Positions 31,568 to 40,132 are shown, numbered from the stretch's first letter. The stretch: DNA of 64,000 bases from Methanoregula sp. (GCF_028712425.1 NZ_JAQTQD010000008.1:36716-100715), one strand, 5' to 3'. Notes: generated by a model from the sequence alone, not told the origin. A program made the numbers and translations.

Positions 31568-32203
31568 TCATTTCGGCTGAGGGGAACCGGACAGTTCTCC
31601 CTTGATCTGCTGGAGGCGGGACTCCTGGAACTTGATGTTCATTTCCATGCTCTTGATGGCACGGGAGATCTCGTCGCTGACCCGGGCCTTGGAGTCATTG
31701 AAGTTGTAGGTGGTCTCAAGGATCTTCATGAGACGTTTGTTGACATCGATGCTTTTTGAGAGCCGGGCATACTCGGAGATGATCTCGGTGTCGAATCCCG
31801 ACTGCCGCGCCATGTCCATGTCGGACTTGATGGACTGCCTGCGGGTGAGGACATGCTCGATTGCATCGTACAGCTCGCGGTGGGTGATGGGTTTTAGGAC
31901 GTAGTCCTCGATGTAGATGCCGTATTCCTGCGCCTCGGTCGGGGTGAGCTGCTTTGCGGTGAGCATCAGTACCGGGATATCCTTTGTTGCCGGGTTCTCC
32001 TTGATCCGCTCGAGGGTCTGCCATCCATCAACGGGTTCCATCATGATATCCAGCAGGATGAGATCGGGAGTAACTGTTTTTAAGATCTCGATGCACTCCT
32101 CCCCGCCATACGCGGCAACGGTACGGTATCCGCCCCGTTCCAGCATGGTAACAAAGACATCGACAATAAACGGGCTGTCATCAACAACAAGGATCGTAAA
32201 CAT
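31568..32203 (-). CDS. response regulator with C-terminal helical output, coupled to roadblock protein
   Basis: 211 residues from ATG 32203. Receiver domain with acidic pair in ILVVDDSPFIVD, phospho-acceptor in DLILLDIMMEPVDGW (~53), Thr in VLMLTAKQ and Lys in YVLKPITH. The C-terminal half is a coiled-coil-rich region much like that of its paralogue (SEYARLSKSIDVNKRLMKIL). The start codon shares a base with the stop of the roadblock gene (TGATG), and GGAGGT stands six bases before it, which supports ATG 32203 over GTG 32206. No histidine kinase is encoded nearby, so the phosphodonor is unknown. Confidence 0.85.
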   Translation of the reverse strand: MFTILVVDDSPFIVDVFVTMLERGGYRTVAAYGGEECIEILKTVTPDLILLDIMMEPVDGWQTLERIKENPATKDIPVLMLTAKQLTPTEAQEYGIYIEDYVLKPITHRELYDAIEHVLTRRQSIKSDMDMARQSGFDTEIISEYARLSKSIDVNKRLMKILETTYNFNDSKARVSDEISRAIKSMEMNIKFQESRLQQIKGELSGSPQPK

Positions 32204-32562
32204 CACATTACCTCCCCAATCTTTTTTGCCACAGGCAGCAGCGCAGTATGGACCGCACCAGGGTCTGCTGAATCAGCAAGGATGACCGCAATAAGGAAAT
32301 TCTCCCCGGCACCCATCACGATGATCGTGGTATCCGTTGCGCGGATGGTGATGGATTCCAGGGATTTCATCTTGATGATGCTACCGACAGACTCAGCAGA
32401 TGCCAGGATCGTTGCGGAGAGAGCGCCAAACCAGGGTTCGTTCAGGTCGCGATCAAAATGCTTTCCGGCAATGATCCCGTCTCGTGAGACAAGGGCACAG
32501 GCGGCCACCCCGTTTATGGACCGGATCGTTTCAATAAAGGCAGAGATTTTCTCTTTCAACAT
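32203..32562 (-). CDS. roadblock/LC7 domain protein (MglB-like)
   Basis: 119 residues from the ATG at 32562 (MLKEKISAF). The roadblock/LC7 fold is clear: SINGVAACALVSRDGIIAG, then an ALSATILASAESVGSIIK helix, TIIVMGAGENFLIAVIL strands and a C-terminal helix. Such proteins act as dimeric regulators of small GTPases or signalling proteins. The longer frame to 32619 is rejected because GGAG stands seven to ten bases before 32562. It is coupled to a response regulator. A perfect 7-bp inverted repeat lies upstream between the TATA box and the start. Confidence 0.85.
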   Translation of the reverse strand: MLKEKISAFIETIRSINGVAACALVSRDGIIAGKHFDRDLNEPWFGALSATILASAESVGSIIKMKSLESITIRATDTTIIVMGAGENFLIAVILADSADPGAVHTALLPVAKKIGEVM

Positions 32563-32590
32563 GCTGCTGCTCCTGCTGCTGCATAACCCT

Positions 32591-32606
32591 ATATTATTGA
32601 TAATAT
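32591..32606. promoter_or_regulatory. palindromic operator-like site upstream of roadblock gene
   Basis: ATATTAT-TG-ATAATAT is a perfect 7-bp inverted repeat. On the minus strand it sits just downstream of a TATA-like ATGTATTTATGG (32616-32627), about where transcription of the roadblock operon should begin. A repressor bound there could block initiation; the regulator is unknown. Confidence 0.4.
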
Positions 32607-32818
32607 CCGATAGAACCATAAATACATATTCTTTTTTCTGGTTCTGCGATTACGCAGATTTGCGAAAAATAACAGGCAAAAAGGAGTATGCTGGGAATCG
32701 CGGAATTCTTCTCCGTGTTTTTGTTTCTTTCGGATTGCATTGCCGAAAGCCCCAGAAAAAAACAGCAAATCCATACGGATAAATACCTTTTTTGCCAACC
32801 GGACCGAATAGTGCTCAA

Positions 32819-33601
32819 ATGATTCGGGCCTACACCATCACTTCCGGGAAAGGGGGCGTCGGGAAGACCACGCTTACCGTCAACCTTGGCATATCGCTTG
32901 CCCAGCTGGAACGGGAGACCTATATCCTTGATGCGGATATCGGTATGGCAAACATGGCCCTTATCCTGGGGATGGACGATGTCCCCGTCACGCTCCACGA
33001 GGTCCTTGCCGGGAAGGCAGATATCGAGGATGCGGTTTACGAAGGCCCCGCCGGGGTAAAGGTGATCCCGAGCGGGATCTCGCTGCAGGGGTTCCAGCAG
33101 GCCGATCCTGACAAACTGCGGGATGTTATGCATAAGCTTGTCGACCGGTGCGAATTCCTCCTTATCGACGCCCCGAGCGGGATCTCCAAGGAAGGAGTCG
33201 TCCCGCTCTCGGTTGCCGATCAGGTTATTCTCGTTGTCAATCCGGAACTTGCTTCCATGGCAGATGCCCTGAAAACCAAGATTCTCTGCGAGGTCATGGG
33301 AGGCCAGGTGTATGGTGCAATCCTCAACCGAGCCGGGGAGGAACATACCGAGATCCGCTCCCACAGCGTCGAGGATGTATTGGGTGTCAGGGTCATCGAC
33401 GTGGTACCTGAGGACGCAAGCGTGCGGAGAGCCGCAGCATACAAGTCGCCCTGCGTCCTGAAGTACCCGACGGCACCTGCAACGAAGGCGTTCAAGCGGA
33501 TCGCTGCCCAGATGTCGGGCGTGGACTACGACGAATCGCTTGCCGATGATCGGCGCGAGGAGAGCTTTGTGGACCGTCTTGCACGGGCGGTATTCCGGTA
33601 A
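32819..33601 (+). CDS. minD: MinD/ParA-family ATPase
   Basis: 260 residues from ATG 32819 (MIRAYTITSG); the upstream extension is rejected because it overlaps the likely promoter (GGATAAATACC at ~32778). Deviant Walker A GKGGVGKTT at ~10-18, switch I DADIGMANMALILG at ~40-53, and Walker B LLIDAPSGIS at ~117. It dimerises on ATP and usually positions protein or membrane partners. It is in an operon with a tiny membrane protein 12 bases downstream, and divergent from the roadblock signalling genes. It lacks a clear C-terminal membrane-targeting helix, although the tail REESFVDRLARAVFR is amphipathic and could serve. Confidence 0.88.
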   Translation: MIRAYTITSGKGGVGKTTLTVNLGISLAQLERETYILDADIGMANMALILGMDDVPVTLHEVLAGKADIEDAVYEGPAGVKVIPSGISLQGFQQADPDKLRDVMHKLVDRCEFLLIDAPSGISKEGVVPLSVADQVILVVNPELASMADALKTKILCEVMGGQVYGAILNRAGEEHTEIRSHSVEDVLGVRVIDVVPEDASVRRAAAYKSPCVLKYPTAPATKAFKRIAAQMSGVDYDESLADDRREESFVDRLARAVFR

Positions 33602-33613
33602 CGGGGGCAGGCT

Positions 33614-33811
33614 GTGACATACGAAGGATACATGCTGGTCTTGTTTGGCGCGGTCATCGTGATCCAGCAGTTAATCATCTACCTCATGTACGTCCGGATC
33701 CGCCAGCTCCTCCACGAAGTCAACAGCATTGCCGGCAGGATGAAACTCACCGACACGGAGCTGGAGAACCTTATCTGCCGGGTCGAGGAGTTCAAGAAGA
33801 GCAGGATCTGA
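33614..33811 (+). CDS. small single-pass membrane protein with cytoplasmic helix
   Basis: 65 residues starting with GTG. An N-terminal transmembrane helix (MLVLFGAVIVIQQLIIYLMY) is followed by an amphipathic, coiled-coil-like tail (IRQLLHEVNSIAGRMKL ... ELENLICRVEEF). No family is recognised. It starts 12 bases after the MinD-type ATPase, so it is a good candidate for the membrane partner of that ATPase. Confidence 0.7.
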   Translation: MTYEGYMLVLFGAVIVIQQLIIYLMYVRIRQLLHEVNSIAGRMKLTDTELENLICRVEEFKKSRI

Positions 33812-33869
33812 CCCCCCGCACCTGCGAACGATAACATAGATAAGTGATATCATCCAACAGTATGAGAGC

Positions 33870-33943
33870 GGGGCCATAGGGTAGCCTGGCCATCCTAGGA
33901 GACTGGGGGTCTTCTGACCTGAGTTCAAATCTCAGTGGCCCCA
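33870..33943 (+). tRNA. tRNA-Pro (GGG anticodon)
   Basis: Cloverleaf: acceptor GGGGCCA with TGGCCCC, D stem GGGT/ATCC, anticodon stem GGAGA/TCTTC around CTGGGGG (anticodon GGG), T-arm CTGAG-TTCAAAT-CTCAG, discriminator A. No CCA or intron. It is followed by T runs at 33944-33959. Confidence 0.95.
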
Positions 33944-33959
33944 TTTTCGTGTTGTTTTT
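33944..33959 (+). terminator. T-rich tract after tRNA-Pro
   Basis: TTTTCGTGTTGTTTTT directly follows the tRNA and lies just before the next gene start; fits archaeal termination. Confidence 0.4.
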
Positions 33960-33973
33960 CTGGTGTTCCCTGC

Positions 33974-34834
33974 ATGAAGATTACCGATACCTGCACTGAC
34001 TGCCTCCTCTCCCGTGTCAGCCTGGAGTGTTCCCTCTGCGGAGCGGATGTCCCCCTGACCAAAGAGACCATACGTGCCTGCCGGCAGGTCATGGAAGAAC
34101 TTCGTAACCAGCCCCACTCCCACCCGCAGATCGCAACCCGTATCCATCGCAGGGCGTACGAACTGCTCGGGAACCTCGACCCATTCGATGATCTCAAGCG
34201 TTCCGGCAACCGCCAGGCAATGGACGTCTGCCGGCAGGTGCGGGGGAACCTGCATACCTTCCGCGACCACGTCCACGCGGCGGTCATCGCAAACATCTTC
34301 GATTATGCAGTAAAGGGGCATGAGGTTACTGACGATTTTTATTCGTTCTTCACTACCGAGATCCAAAAACAGCTCTACATTGACGACACGGAAAAGATCC
34401 TCCCTCTCTGCCAGCGGGTTGTGTATCTTTCCGACAATTGCGGCGAGATCGTCTTCGACAAGTTGCTTATCCGGTATCTCAAGTCACAGGGAGCACACAT
34501 CACCCTCGCGGTCAAGGAGACGCCAATTTTAAACGATGCCACCCTGGAAGATGCCCGCGCCCTCGGGCTTGACAGGATGGTCGACCATCTCACGTCATCG
34601 GGTGGCGGCAACCGGGCAGAGATCGGGTTCAACAGAGACCTCATCCCTGACGACCTGAAGGAGGCTGTCGACACCTGCACGATCATCATCGCCAAGGGGA
34701 TGGCGAACTTTGAGTCCATCTCGGAGATGGACGACCTTCCGCCCGTTGCCTACCTCCTCGCTGCAAAATGCGGCCCGGTAGCAGCCGAACTCGGGGTGCC
34801 GGTCGGGGTAAAAGTAGCAAAGTTGCGGATGTGA
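33974..34834 (+). CDS. DUF89 family metal-dependent phosphatase
   Basis: 286 residues from ATG 33974. The N-terminus MKITDTCTDCLLSRVSLEC has the cysteine-rich start typical of archaeal DUF89 (ARMT1-like) proteins. The core has the metal/phosphate-binding segments VVYLSDNCGEIVFDKLLI with conserved Asp and Asn, ILNDATLEDA, and IIIAKGMANFESISE. Family members are metal-dependent phosphatases that act on sugar phosphates or related damaged metabolites; the substrate here is unknown. The gene begins 30 bases after tRNA-Pro. Confidence 0.88.
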   Translation: MKITDTCTDCLLSRVSLECSLCGADVPLTKETIRACRQVMEELRNQPHSHPQIATRIHRRAYELLGNLDPFDDLKRSGNRQAMDVCRQVRGNLHTFRDHVHAAVIANIFDYAVKGHEVTDDFYSFFTTEIQKQLYIDDTEKILPLCQRVVYLSDNCGEIVFDKLLIRYLKSQGAHITLAVKETPILNDATLEDARALGLDRMVDHLTSSGGGNRAEIGFNRDLIPDDLKEAVDTCTIIIAKGMANFESISEMDDLPPVAYLLAAKCGPVAAELGVPVGVKVAKLRM

Positions 34835-34943
34835 AAAACGCCAATTTCCTTTACCGGACAGCTGCGCTTTCACACGACAGAGGGGCAGAAAACCTCTTTT
34901 CAACCACAAATTTTAATAAATGGCCGGAGATGATGTCCTATAC

Positions 34944-34950
34944 TTTAAAT
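34944..34950 (+). promoter_or_regulatory. TATA box of nfeD-stomatin operon
   Basis: TTTAAAT lies 24-30 bases upstream of the ATG at 34974, which points to a leaderless transcript and supports that start over an ATG at 34920. Confidence 0.5.
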
Positions 34951-34973
34951 CAGCCGGCAACGGAACAATAACC

Positions 34974-35432
34974 ATGGTACTTCTGGAAGGAATCGCCCTT
35001 GGCTGGCTCCTGATAGTCCTTGGGGCAGTCCTCCTCCTCGTGGAGGTCCACAGCCCCGGGTTCTTTGCCACCGTGCCGGCAACGGTCATGATCATCTTTG
35101 GGATCCTCCTGCTGCTCGGCATGGATATTTTCCACAACGGGTGGGGCATCCTGATCGGCGTTGTCGTTGCCATTGCAGCCGCAGCGTTCACGGTATGGAT
35201 GTACAGCCGCATCACCACAGATGAGAGCCCGACCACCATCAGCCGCGACTCGCTCGTTGGCAGGGAGGGCCGTGTCATCAGGGACGTTAATCCGGACTCA
35301 CTTTCCGGAAAAGTCATGATTGGGACAACGCAGTGGAGCGCAAAGTCAACCGGGCAGGTCATCCCGCCCGGAAAGAACGTGAAAGTCATTGACTCGCAGG
35401 GAGTCCATATCATCGTCGAAGAGGTAGCATAA
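34974..35432 (+). CDS. NfeD-like membrane protein
   Basis: 152 residues from ATG 34974. Three transmembrane helices fill the first ~80 residues (GWLLIVLGAVLLLVEVHSPG, then VMIIFGILLLLG, then a VVVAIAAAAFTVWMY helix). The C-terminal ~65 residues are an OB-fold NfeD domain (SLVGREGRVIRDVNP ... GKNVKVIDSQGVHIIVEEV). It is the short NfeD type without the ClpP-like protease domain. NfeD proteins work with SPFH-domain proteins in membrane organisation. The stomatin gene starts one base after its stop. Confidence 0.9.
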   Translation: MVLLEGIALGWLLIVLGAVLLLVEVHSPGFFATVPATVMIIFGILLLLGMDIFHNGWGILIGVVVAIAAAAFTVWMYSRITTDESPTTISRDSLVGREGRVIRDVNPDSLSGKVMIGTTQWSAKSTGQVIPPGKNVKVIDSQGVHIIVEEVA

Positions 35433-35433
35433 C

Positions 35434-36516
35434 ATGGTATCATTCATCGAAACACTGATCGTCATATTTCTCGTACTTGTCATCATCGCGATCTTCGCAA
35501 AGGGTGTCGTCATCATCCAGCCCTATGAACAGGGGCTCCTGATACGGCTCGGCCAGTATATTGGCAGGTTGAATCCCGGCTTCCGCTGGATCGTCCCGTT
35601 CATCTCTGAGGTCCACAAGCTCGACCTCCGTACGCAGGTGATGGATGTCCCGAGCCAGGAAGTGATCACAAAGGACAACTCCCCAACAAATGTCGACGCG
35701 ATCGTCTACATCCGCGTGATCGATCCCGAGAAGGCATTCTTCGAGGTATCGAACTACCGGATTGCAACCATTGCCCTTGCCCAGACAAGCCTCCGTGGCA
35801 TCATCGGCGACATGGAACTCGACGAAGTGCTCTACAACCGGGACGTCATCAACACCAAGCTCCGCGACATCCTCGACAGCGAGACCGACCAGTGGGGTGT
35901 CAAGGTCGAGCGCGTGGAGATCAAGGAAGTCGACCCGGTCGAGCAGGTCAAGAGCGCGATGACCGAGCAGACCGCAGCAGAACGGGCCCGCCGTGCAGCC
36001 ATCCTCCGTGCAGACGGGGAGAAACGCTCTGCCATTCTCAAGGCAGAAGGTCTCCGCCAGAGCATGATCCTGGAAGCGGAAGGCGAGCGGCAGAGCAAGG
36101 TGCTCCGTGCAGAAGGAGAGCGGCTCAGCAGGATCCTCCAGTCACAGGGAGAGGCACAGGGGCTGCGTATCCTCTCGGTGGGTGCCGCGCCGCTTGACCG
36201 GAAGGCTATTACTGTCCTCTCGCTGAATGCACTCAAAACCATGTCAAACGGACAGGCCACCAAGATCATCTTCCCCTTCGAGGTCTCCGAACTGATCCGC
36301 CAGGGTGCAAAGTTCCTTGGTGCAAAGGATGAGACCGCTGACGAGATCTCCGGCAGGCCGGTCATGGACGACACGATTCTTGGGGATATCCCGAAGCGTG
36401 AAGCGGTTGATGCAATCTTAAAGGAGATCCAGGACGCCATCCCGCAGGTTTCCGAGGACGAACTCAAGGACACGAGCAAGCGCAAGGTCTCGCAGCCGGA
36501 GAAAGGTCCCGAATAA
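35434..36516 (+). CDS. SPFH/stomatin-like protein (slipin)
   Basis: 360 residues. An N-terminal membrane helix (LIVIFLVLVIIAIFAKGVV) leads into the SPFH domain (~25-200: QPYEQGLLIRLGQYIGRLNPG, VPSQEVITKDNSPTNVDAI, VERVEIKEVDP). A long coiled coil with repeats of LRAEGERxS-type follows (~195-255), then a C-terminal region with a hydrophobic patch. SPFH proteins form ring-like oligomers in membrane microdomains. It is coupled to the NfeD gene one base upstream. A T-tract follows at 36526-36531. Confidence 0.93.
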   Translation: MVSFIETLIVIFLVLVIIAIFAKGVVIIQPYEQGLLIRLGQYIGRLNPGFRWIVPFISEVHKLDLRTQVMDVPSQEVITKDNSPTNVDAIVYIRVIDPEKAFFEVSNYRIATIALAQTSLRGIIGDMELDEVLYNRDVINTKLRDILDSETDQWGVKVERVEIKEVDPVEQVKSAMTEQTAAERARRAAILRADGEKRSAILKAEGLRQSMILEAEGERQSKVLRAEGERLSRILQSQGEAQGLRILSVGAAPLDRKAITVLSLNALKTMSNGQATKIIFPFEVSELIRQGAKFLGAKDETADEISGRPVMDDTILGDIPKREAVDAILKEIQDAIPQVSEDELKDTSKRKVSQPEKGPE

Positions 36517-36525
36517 TTTTCACAC

Positions 36526-36531
36526 TTTTTT
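36526..36531 (+). terminator. T-tract after stomatin gene
   Basis: A six-T run (with TTTT at 36517) shortly after the stop. Nothing else is seen up to 36726. Confidence 0.4.
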
Positions 36532-36726
36532 CCGAAGTTTCCCGTATTAATCTGCTTTCGGGTCATCTCCTCCCATCGTTTCCTATCCTCACCATATACA
36601 TGGCCGCACCTGATAGGCTGAAGCAGAGGTCTGTCGCACTAACCGGATAATTCGAAACATCGGTCAGATCGCCGGTTCAAACTGAAGATCCAGATACCTT
36701 GCTGGAGAAAAAACAGAGAGAGGTGA

Positions 36727-37965
36727 TTATACCGGGCCGGATGGAGGAGTGCAGACTCCTCCTTTGCAGGTGAGCCCGGAGGCACAGTCAGTGCTCCCAC
36801 TGCACGATGCACCCGGGGCCCCGGTATTGCCCGGTCCACCAGTTCCCTGCATAGCAGCAGGAGCGCCGGTCATACTGGCCGCCGGTGAGGATGTCACGGA
36901 CTTCGGGTCAACACAGTACCCGCCGCTGCATGCCAGACCGCCCGTGCAGTCGGAGCTTTGCGTACAGTCCTTGTTCAGATCGGTTGTCTCGGTCCATTGC
37001 CCGCAGTTCATGCACGGCCGACAGGCATGATAGGTCCAGCGGGTGCCGGGATCCTGCCCCTTGAGCGATTTCACGTATTCGGTTTCCTTGTAGTTGACCA
37101 GTCCCTGCCCGATGTTGATGTACCCGTGCCCGATCTGGACTTCCCAATAGTCATGAGAGGCTTCAGAATTCTTCCACATGAGCTGGTACATGTTCCCGGC
37201 CCTGAACATCTGCTTGCCATCGATGTTCAGGTATTCTTTCCTGATGACCGAGTAGAAGTACTGCCGTGCTCCCTCCTCGGACATCGTCAGGGTCGGGAGG
37301 GCCGCGGTCATGGCAGCCTGTGACGGAGCGGAGAAATTCGCACAGAAAATTGTCAGGTCATACTTGTCCGTGCTGAATGTAGAGGGCGTTTCCAGGCCGA
37401 GCGTTGCACCTTTTCCCTTCGGGACGCTGTCCCAGTACCCGAACGTGCAGTACATCTTCCCGGCGCTATACTGCGGGGCTCCCTCTCCCTGCCACCCGGT
37501 CTCATCAACACCGGGACCGAAGGCTGTCCCGATGACGTAGTAGGTACCGGCAAACGGGTTCCCCGCGGGCAGGGTCTTGGTCATCCAGTTGATGCCCCGC
37601 GCCTGTGCCGGTGGGCTGACCAGAACGGAGTTCATGACTGCACCCATCTTCTGTTTGATTGCATCATCAGCACATGAGGTTCCTGCGCCCATCTCACCGG
37701 TGCCAGACGCTGCACCTTTCGGTGCACCGCCCATTGCCCCGCCGCAGGCTGCCGGATTGGCGCTGCAGAACTGGTCGCATTCAGTCGTGTGCTGCTGGCA
37801 GTATGCAGCACAGCTACCCGCTGAATCGCAGCCACCCGGACCTTTTACTGCACCAACCGGCCCGTTCGTGCCTGGTTGTGAACAACCCGCAATCAGACAG
37901 GTTACCACAACAAGGATCACCAGAACAATCCATGGTAAAGTGAAGACATCCCTGAATTTAACCAT
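36727..37965 (-). CDS. cysteine-rich secreted lipoprotein with knottin-like repeats
   Basis: 412 residues. The signal sequence ends in a lipobox-like LIAGC (~Cys 28), so the protein is likely lipid-anchored outside the cell. A short Cys-rich stretch (CDSAGSCAAYCQQHTTECDQ) follows, then a ~220-residue globular domain with no known family. The C-terminus holds CXXC (HACRPCMNCGQW) and two copies of a C-x5-C-x5-C-x4-C motif (CTQSSDCTGGLACSGGYC and CSGSTDCASGLTCKGGVC), a pattern known from small disulphide-rich repeats in eukaryotes and some bacteria. A Ser/Ala/Pro linker separates them. The function is unknown. Confidence 0.8.
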   Translation of the reverse strand: MVKFRDVFTLPWIVLVILVVVTCLIAGCSQPGTNGPVGAVKGPGGCDSAGSCAAYCQQHTTECDQFCSANPAACGGAMGGAPKGAASGTGEMGAGTSCADDAIKQKMGAVMNSVLVSPPAQARGINWMTKTLPAGNPFAGTYYVIGTAFGPGVDETGWQGEGAPQYSAGKMYCTFGYWDSVPKGKGATLGLETPSTFSTDKYDLTIFCANFSAPSQAAMTAALPTLTMSEEGARQYFYSVIRKEYLNIDGKQMFRAGNMYQLMWKNSEASHDYWEVQIGHGYINIGQGLVNYKETEYVKSLKGQDPGTRWTYHACRPCMNCGQWTETTDLNKDCTQSSDCTGGLACSGGYCVDPKSVTSSPAASMTGAPAAMQGTGGPGNTGAPGASCSGSTDCASGLTCKGGVCTPPSGPV

Positions 37966-38028
37966 AGAAATGATGGTGCACCCTGCTGTGATAAAATAAT
38001 TTTGAAATATAATGGGGGCGCGATGTGC

Positions 38029-39336
38029 TCACATATGGAGGATCTTCGGCAGCAGGAAGATAGCGAGGATCACAACCAGCATCGCGTAACTGACCGCTGC
38101 AACCACGTGCCCGGAATACTTCAGCAGTCCTTTTTTGTCAAGGATCCGGTCAACACCCTCCTTCATGATATACCCGCCATCGAGCGGCACCAGCGGGAGG
38201 GCATTGAAAGTCCCGACAACCAGGTTCCACCAGCCGCACCAGAAGAGGAGCTGGATAACGAGCCAGAAATGCGGGAAGGGTGTGTTCCACATGACCGAAC
38301 CTGCACTGTCGTTCATCAGGATCATGAACGAACCGTACGTAGCGGGGTCGAGGATCACCCAGATCGGGATGGCAAGGAGAACGAGGAATCCGATTGGGGA
38401 GAGCAGGTTGTCAAAGATCCGTTTCAGCTGCCCGGCATCGTAATACGCCTCGCCCATGAAGCCGCTGGTCTTGTTGCTGAGCGCCGCCGGCCATGCGGAA
38501 AGGGTCAGCGAATAAGGAGCTGCTACCCCGTCCTTCTCAACAAGCAGCGTTACCATATCCCCAGGCCGGGAAGAGTTGAGGACCGATGAAACATCGTCCC
38601 GTGTGGATATTTTCATGCCGTTCACCTCCTTGATCACCGAATTCGCCGGAACACCTGCGAGAGAGGCCGGGGTATCGGGATAGATGCCGCTGATAAGCGG
38701 CGTCGAAAGTGGGACTGCAAGCCCGAGCAGGATCACGAGGAGAGAGAAACACGCGATACCAAGGACGATATTGTTGGTGATGCCGGCACCGAACATCCGC
38801 ATCTTTGCAAGGCCTTTTATCTTCTCCTGGTCCTCTTCGTCCGGCTCCACAAAGGCGCCGATGGGAACAACCGGGATGAGGATCCCCATGGATTTCACGC
38901 GGATCCCCTCGATGCGGCAGAGAATGGCGTGGCCAAACTCGTGGACCACCATAGTGACAATGAGGCCGAGGAGGACAGCGATGGTCAGGGGAATAAACTC
39001 ATTGACCCCGGGGATTGCAAGCACGTTCCGGAGCTCGTTGACCGCTGTTGGCTCGGGCTGGTGGACGATCGTTGTCTGGAGCGAGAGGACGAGCATGAAG
39101 GTCATCAGCACCGAAACCACGATGACCATCACAACCCCGATTGTGCCGTAGAACCGGAAGAACCGGCTATAGCGGGTGAACCAGTCAAAGAACCCGACCC
39201 GGTCCGTCTTGATCGCCAGGATCGGCCCGTAAAAGACAACGTGGTCTTCCCAGAGCCGGAATGTCTTGAAATAATACGCGATCATCGCGTAGACAGCAAT
39301 GATGACACCAACGATCAACAGCCAGTCCATTATCAT
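38029..39336 (-). CDS. site-2 protease family (M50) membrane metalloprotease with PDZ
   Basis: 435 residues from ATG 39336 (or 39330, MDWLL). The zinc motif VVHEFGHAI is at ~130, and the second M50 motif NALPLVPLDGG is near residue 385, both inside hydrophobic helices. A PDZ domain (GIYPDTPASLAGVPANSVIK) lies between them. Family members cut transmembrane segments of membrane proteins such as anti-sigma factors or transcription factor precursors; the substrate is unknown here. About six or more membrane helices are predicted. The frame extends upstream to 39435, but that part has no start context and reads like non-coding sequence. Confidence 0.9.
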   Translation of the reverse strand: MIMDWLLIVGVIIAVYAMIAYYFKTFRLWEDHVVFYGPILAIKTDRVGFFDWFTRYSRFFRFYGTIGVVMVIVVSVLMTFMLVLSLQTTIVHQPEPTAVNELRNVLAIPGVNEFIPLTIAVLLGLIVTMVVHEFGHAILCRIEGIRVKSMGILIPVVPIGAFVEPDEEDQEKIKGLAKMRMFGAGITNNIVLGIACFSLLVILLGLAVPLSTPLISGIYPDTPASLAGVPANSVIKEVNGMKISTRDDVSSVLNSSRPGDMVTLLVEKDGVAAPYSLTLSAWPAALSNKTSGFMGEAYYDAGQLKRIFDNLLSPIGFLVLLAIPIWVILDPATYGSFMILMNDSAGSVMWNTPFPHFWLVIQLLFWCGWWNLVVGTFNALPLVPLDGGYIMKEGVDRILDKKGLLKYSGHVVAAVSYAMLVVILAIFLLPKILHM

Positions 39337-39460
39337 ATAAGGCAGTTCCGGAAAGATAAAGGGCTTCTGTTTGCCGAAGGTCGAAGACCTGAGGCAGGAG
39401 AAGAGCCGAAGGCTCTTCGACTTGTCGAGGGTCATCAGACCCGAGAAAAGACAAATGTAA

Positions 39461-40132
39461 TTATCCGAAATCCATCAGACTCTTCTGCGATCTCCGGGCA
39501 AGGATCGCACCAACCGTCTTCCAGCTCTTCCGGGCTATCGGGGGCGGTATCCGGTGCTTGTCAATCCAGTCATTGAGGAACCGGATCGTGACCGGGTCGG
39601 ACGGGTACCCGCTCCCCAGCTCACCGTATTTCTTCGAGAGCGTGGCAATCACCCGGTCCCTTGTCACCTTGGCGATGATACTCGCCGCGGAGACCACGGG
39701 GAACTTCTCATCAGCATGGTGCTCCGAGACGATCTCGCAGTGGTTATCCAGGTAGCTTTTGACCATCTCGGCGTACCGGAAGATATTCACATCGCAGGCA
39801 TCGACATAGGCGCAGTCTGGTGACAGTTTCCGGATGACCTGCGCATGGGCACGGGCAACCGCGGCGTTCATGGTCATCTCGGTACGGATCGCGTCGATCT
39901 CGTTTGCGTCGAGCCGGACGGTTGCGACTTTGCACCGCTTTTTAATCAGGGAATAGAGCCGTTCACGCTCCTTTGCCGAAAGGAGTTTCGAGTCTTTCAC
40001 CCCGAGGTCGTCGAGAACATCTTCCGCCGGCACGGCAACTGCCGCAACCACCATCGGACCCAGTACCGAGCCTTTGCCTGCTTCGTCGACCCCGCAGATC
40101 ACACCAACCGGTTGATGCGCAAAATATTTCAA
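39461..40132 (-). CDS. rnhB: ribonuclease HII
   Basis: 223 residues. It degrades RNA in RNA-DNA hybrids and removes ribonucleotides from DNA. Catalytic Asp and Glu lie in CGVDEAGKGSVLGP (Asp ~16, Glu ~17); a further DSKLL segment and the acidic YVDACDVN strand (~110) complete the site. The start is a TTG (40132); no ATG is available in frame. It diverges from trkA with only 24 bases between them. Confidence 0.93.
   Translation of the reverse strand: MKYFAHQPVGVICGVDEAGKGSVLGPMVVAAVAVPAEDVLDDLGVKDSKLLSAKERERLYSLIKKRCKVATVRLDANEIDAIRTEMTMNAAVARAHAQVIRKLSPDCAYVDACDVNIFRYAEMVKSYLDNHCEIVSEHHADEKFPVVSAASIIAKVTRDRVIATLSKKYGELGSGYPSDPVTIRFLNDWIDKHRIPPPIARKSWKTVGAILARRSQKSLMDFG

Noticed and set aside
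39337..39435. N-terminal extension of the site-2 protease
   Set aside because: Sequence before ATG 39336 reads like non-coding DNA and would put a charged stretch before the first membrane helix; no ribosome site supports it.
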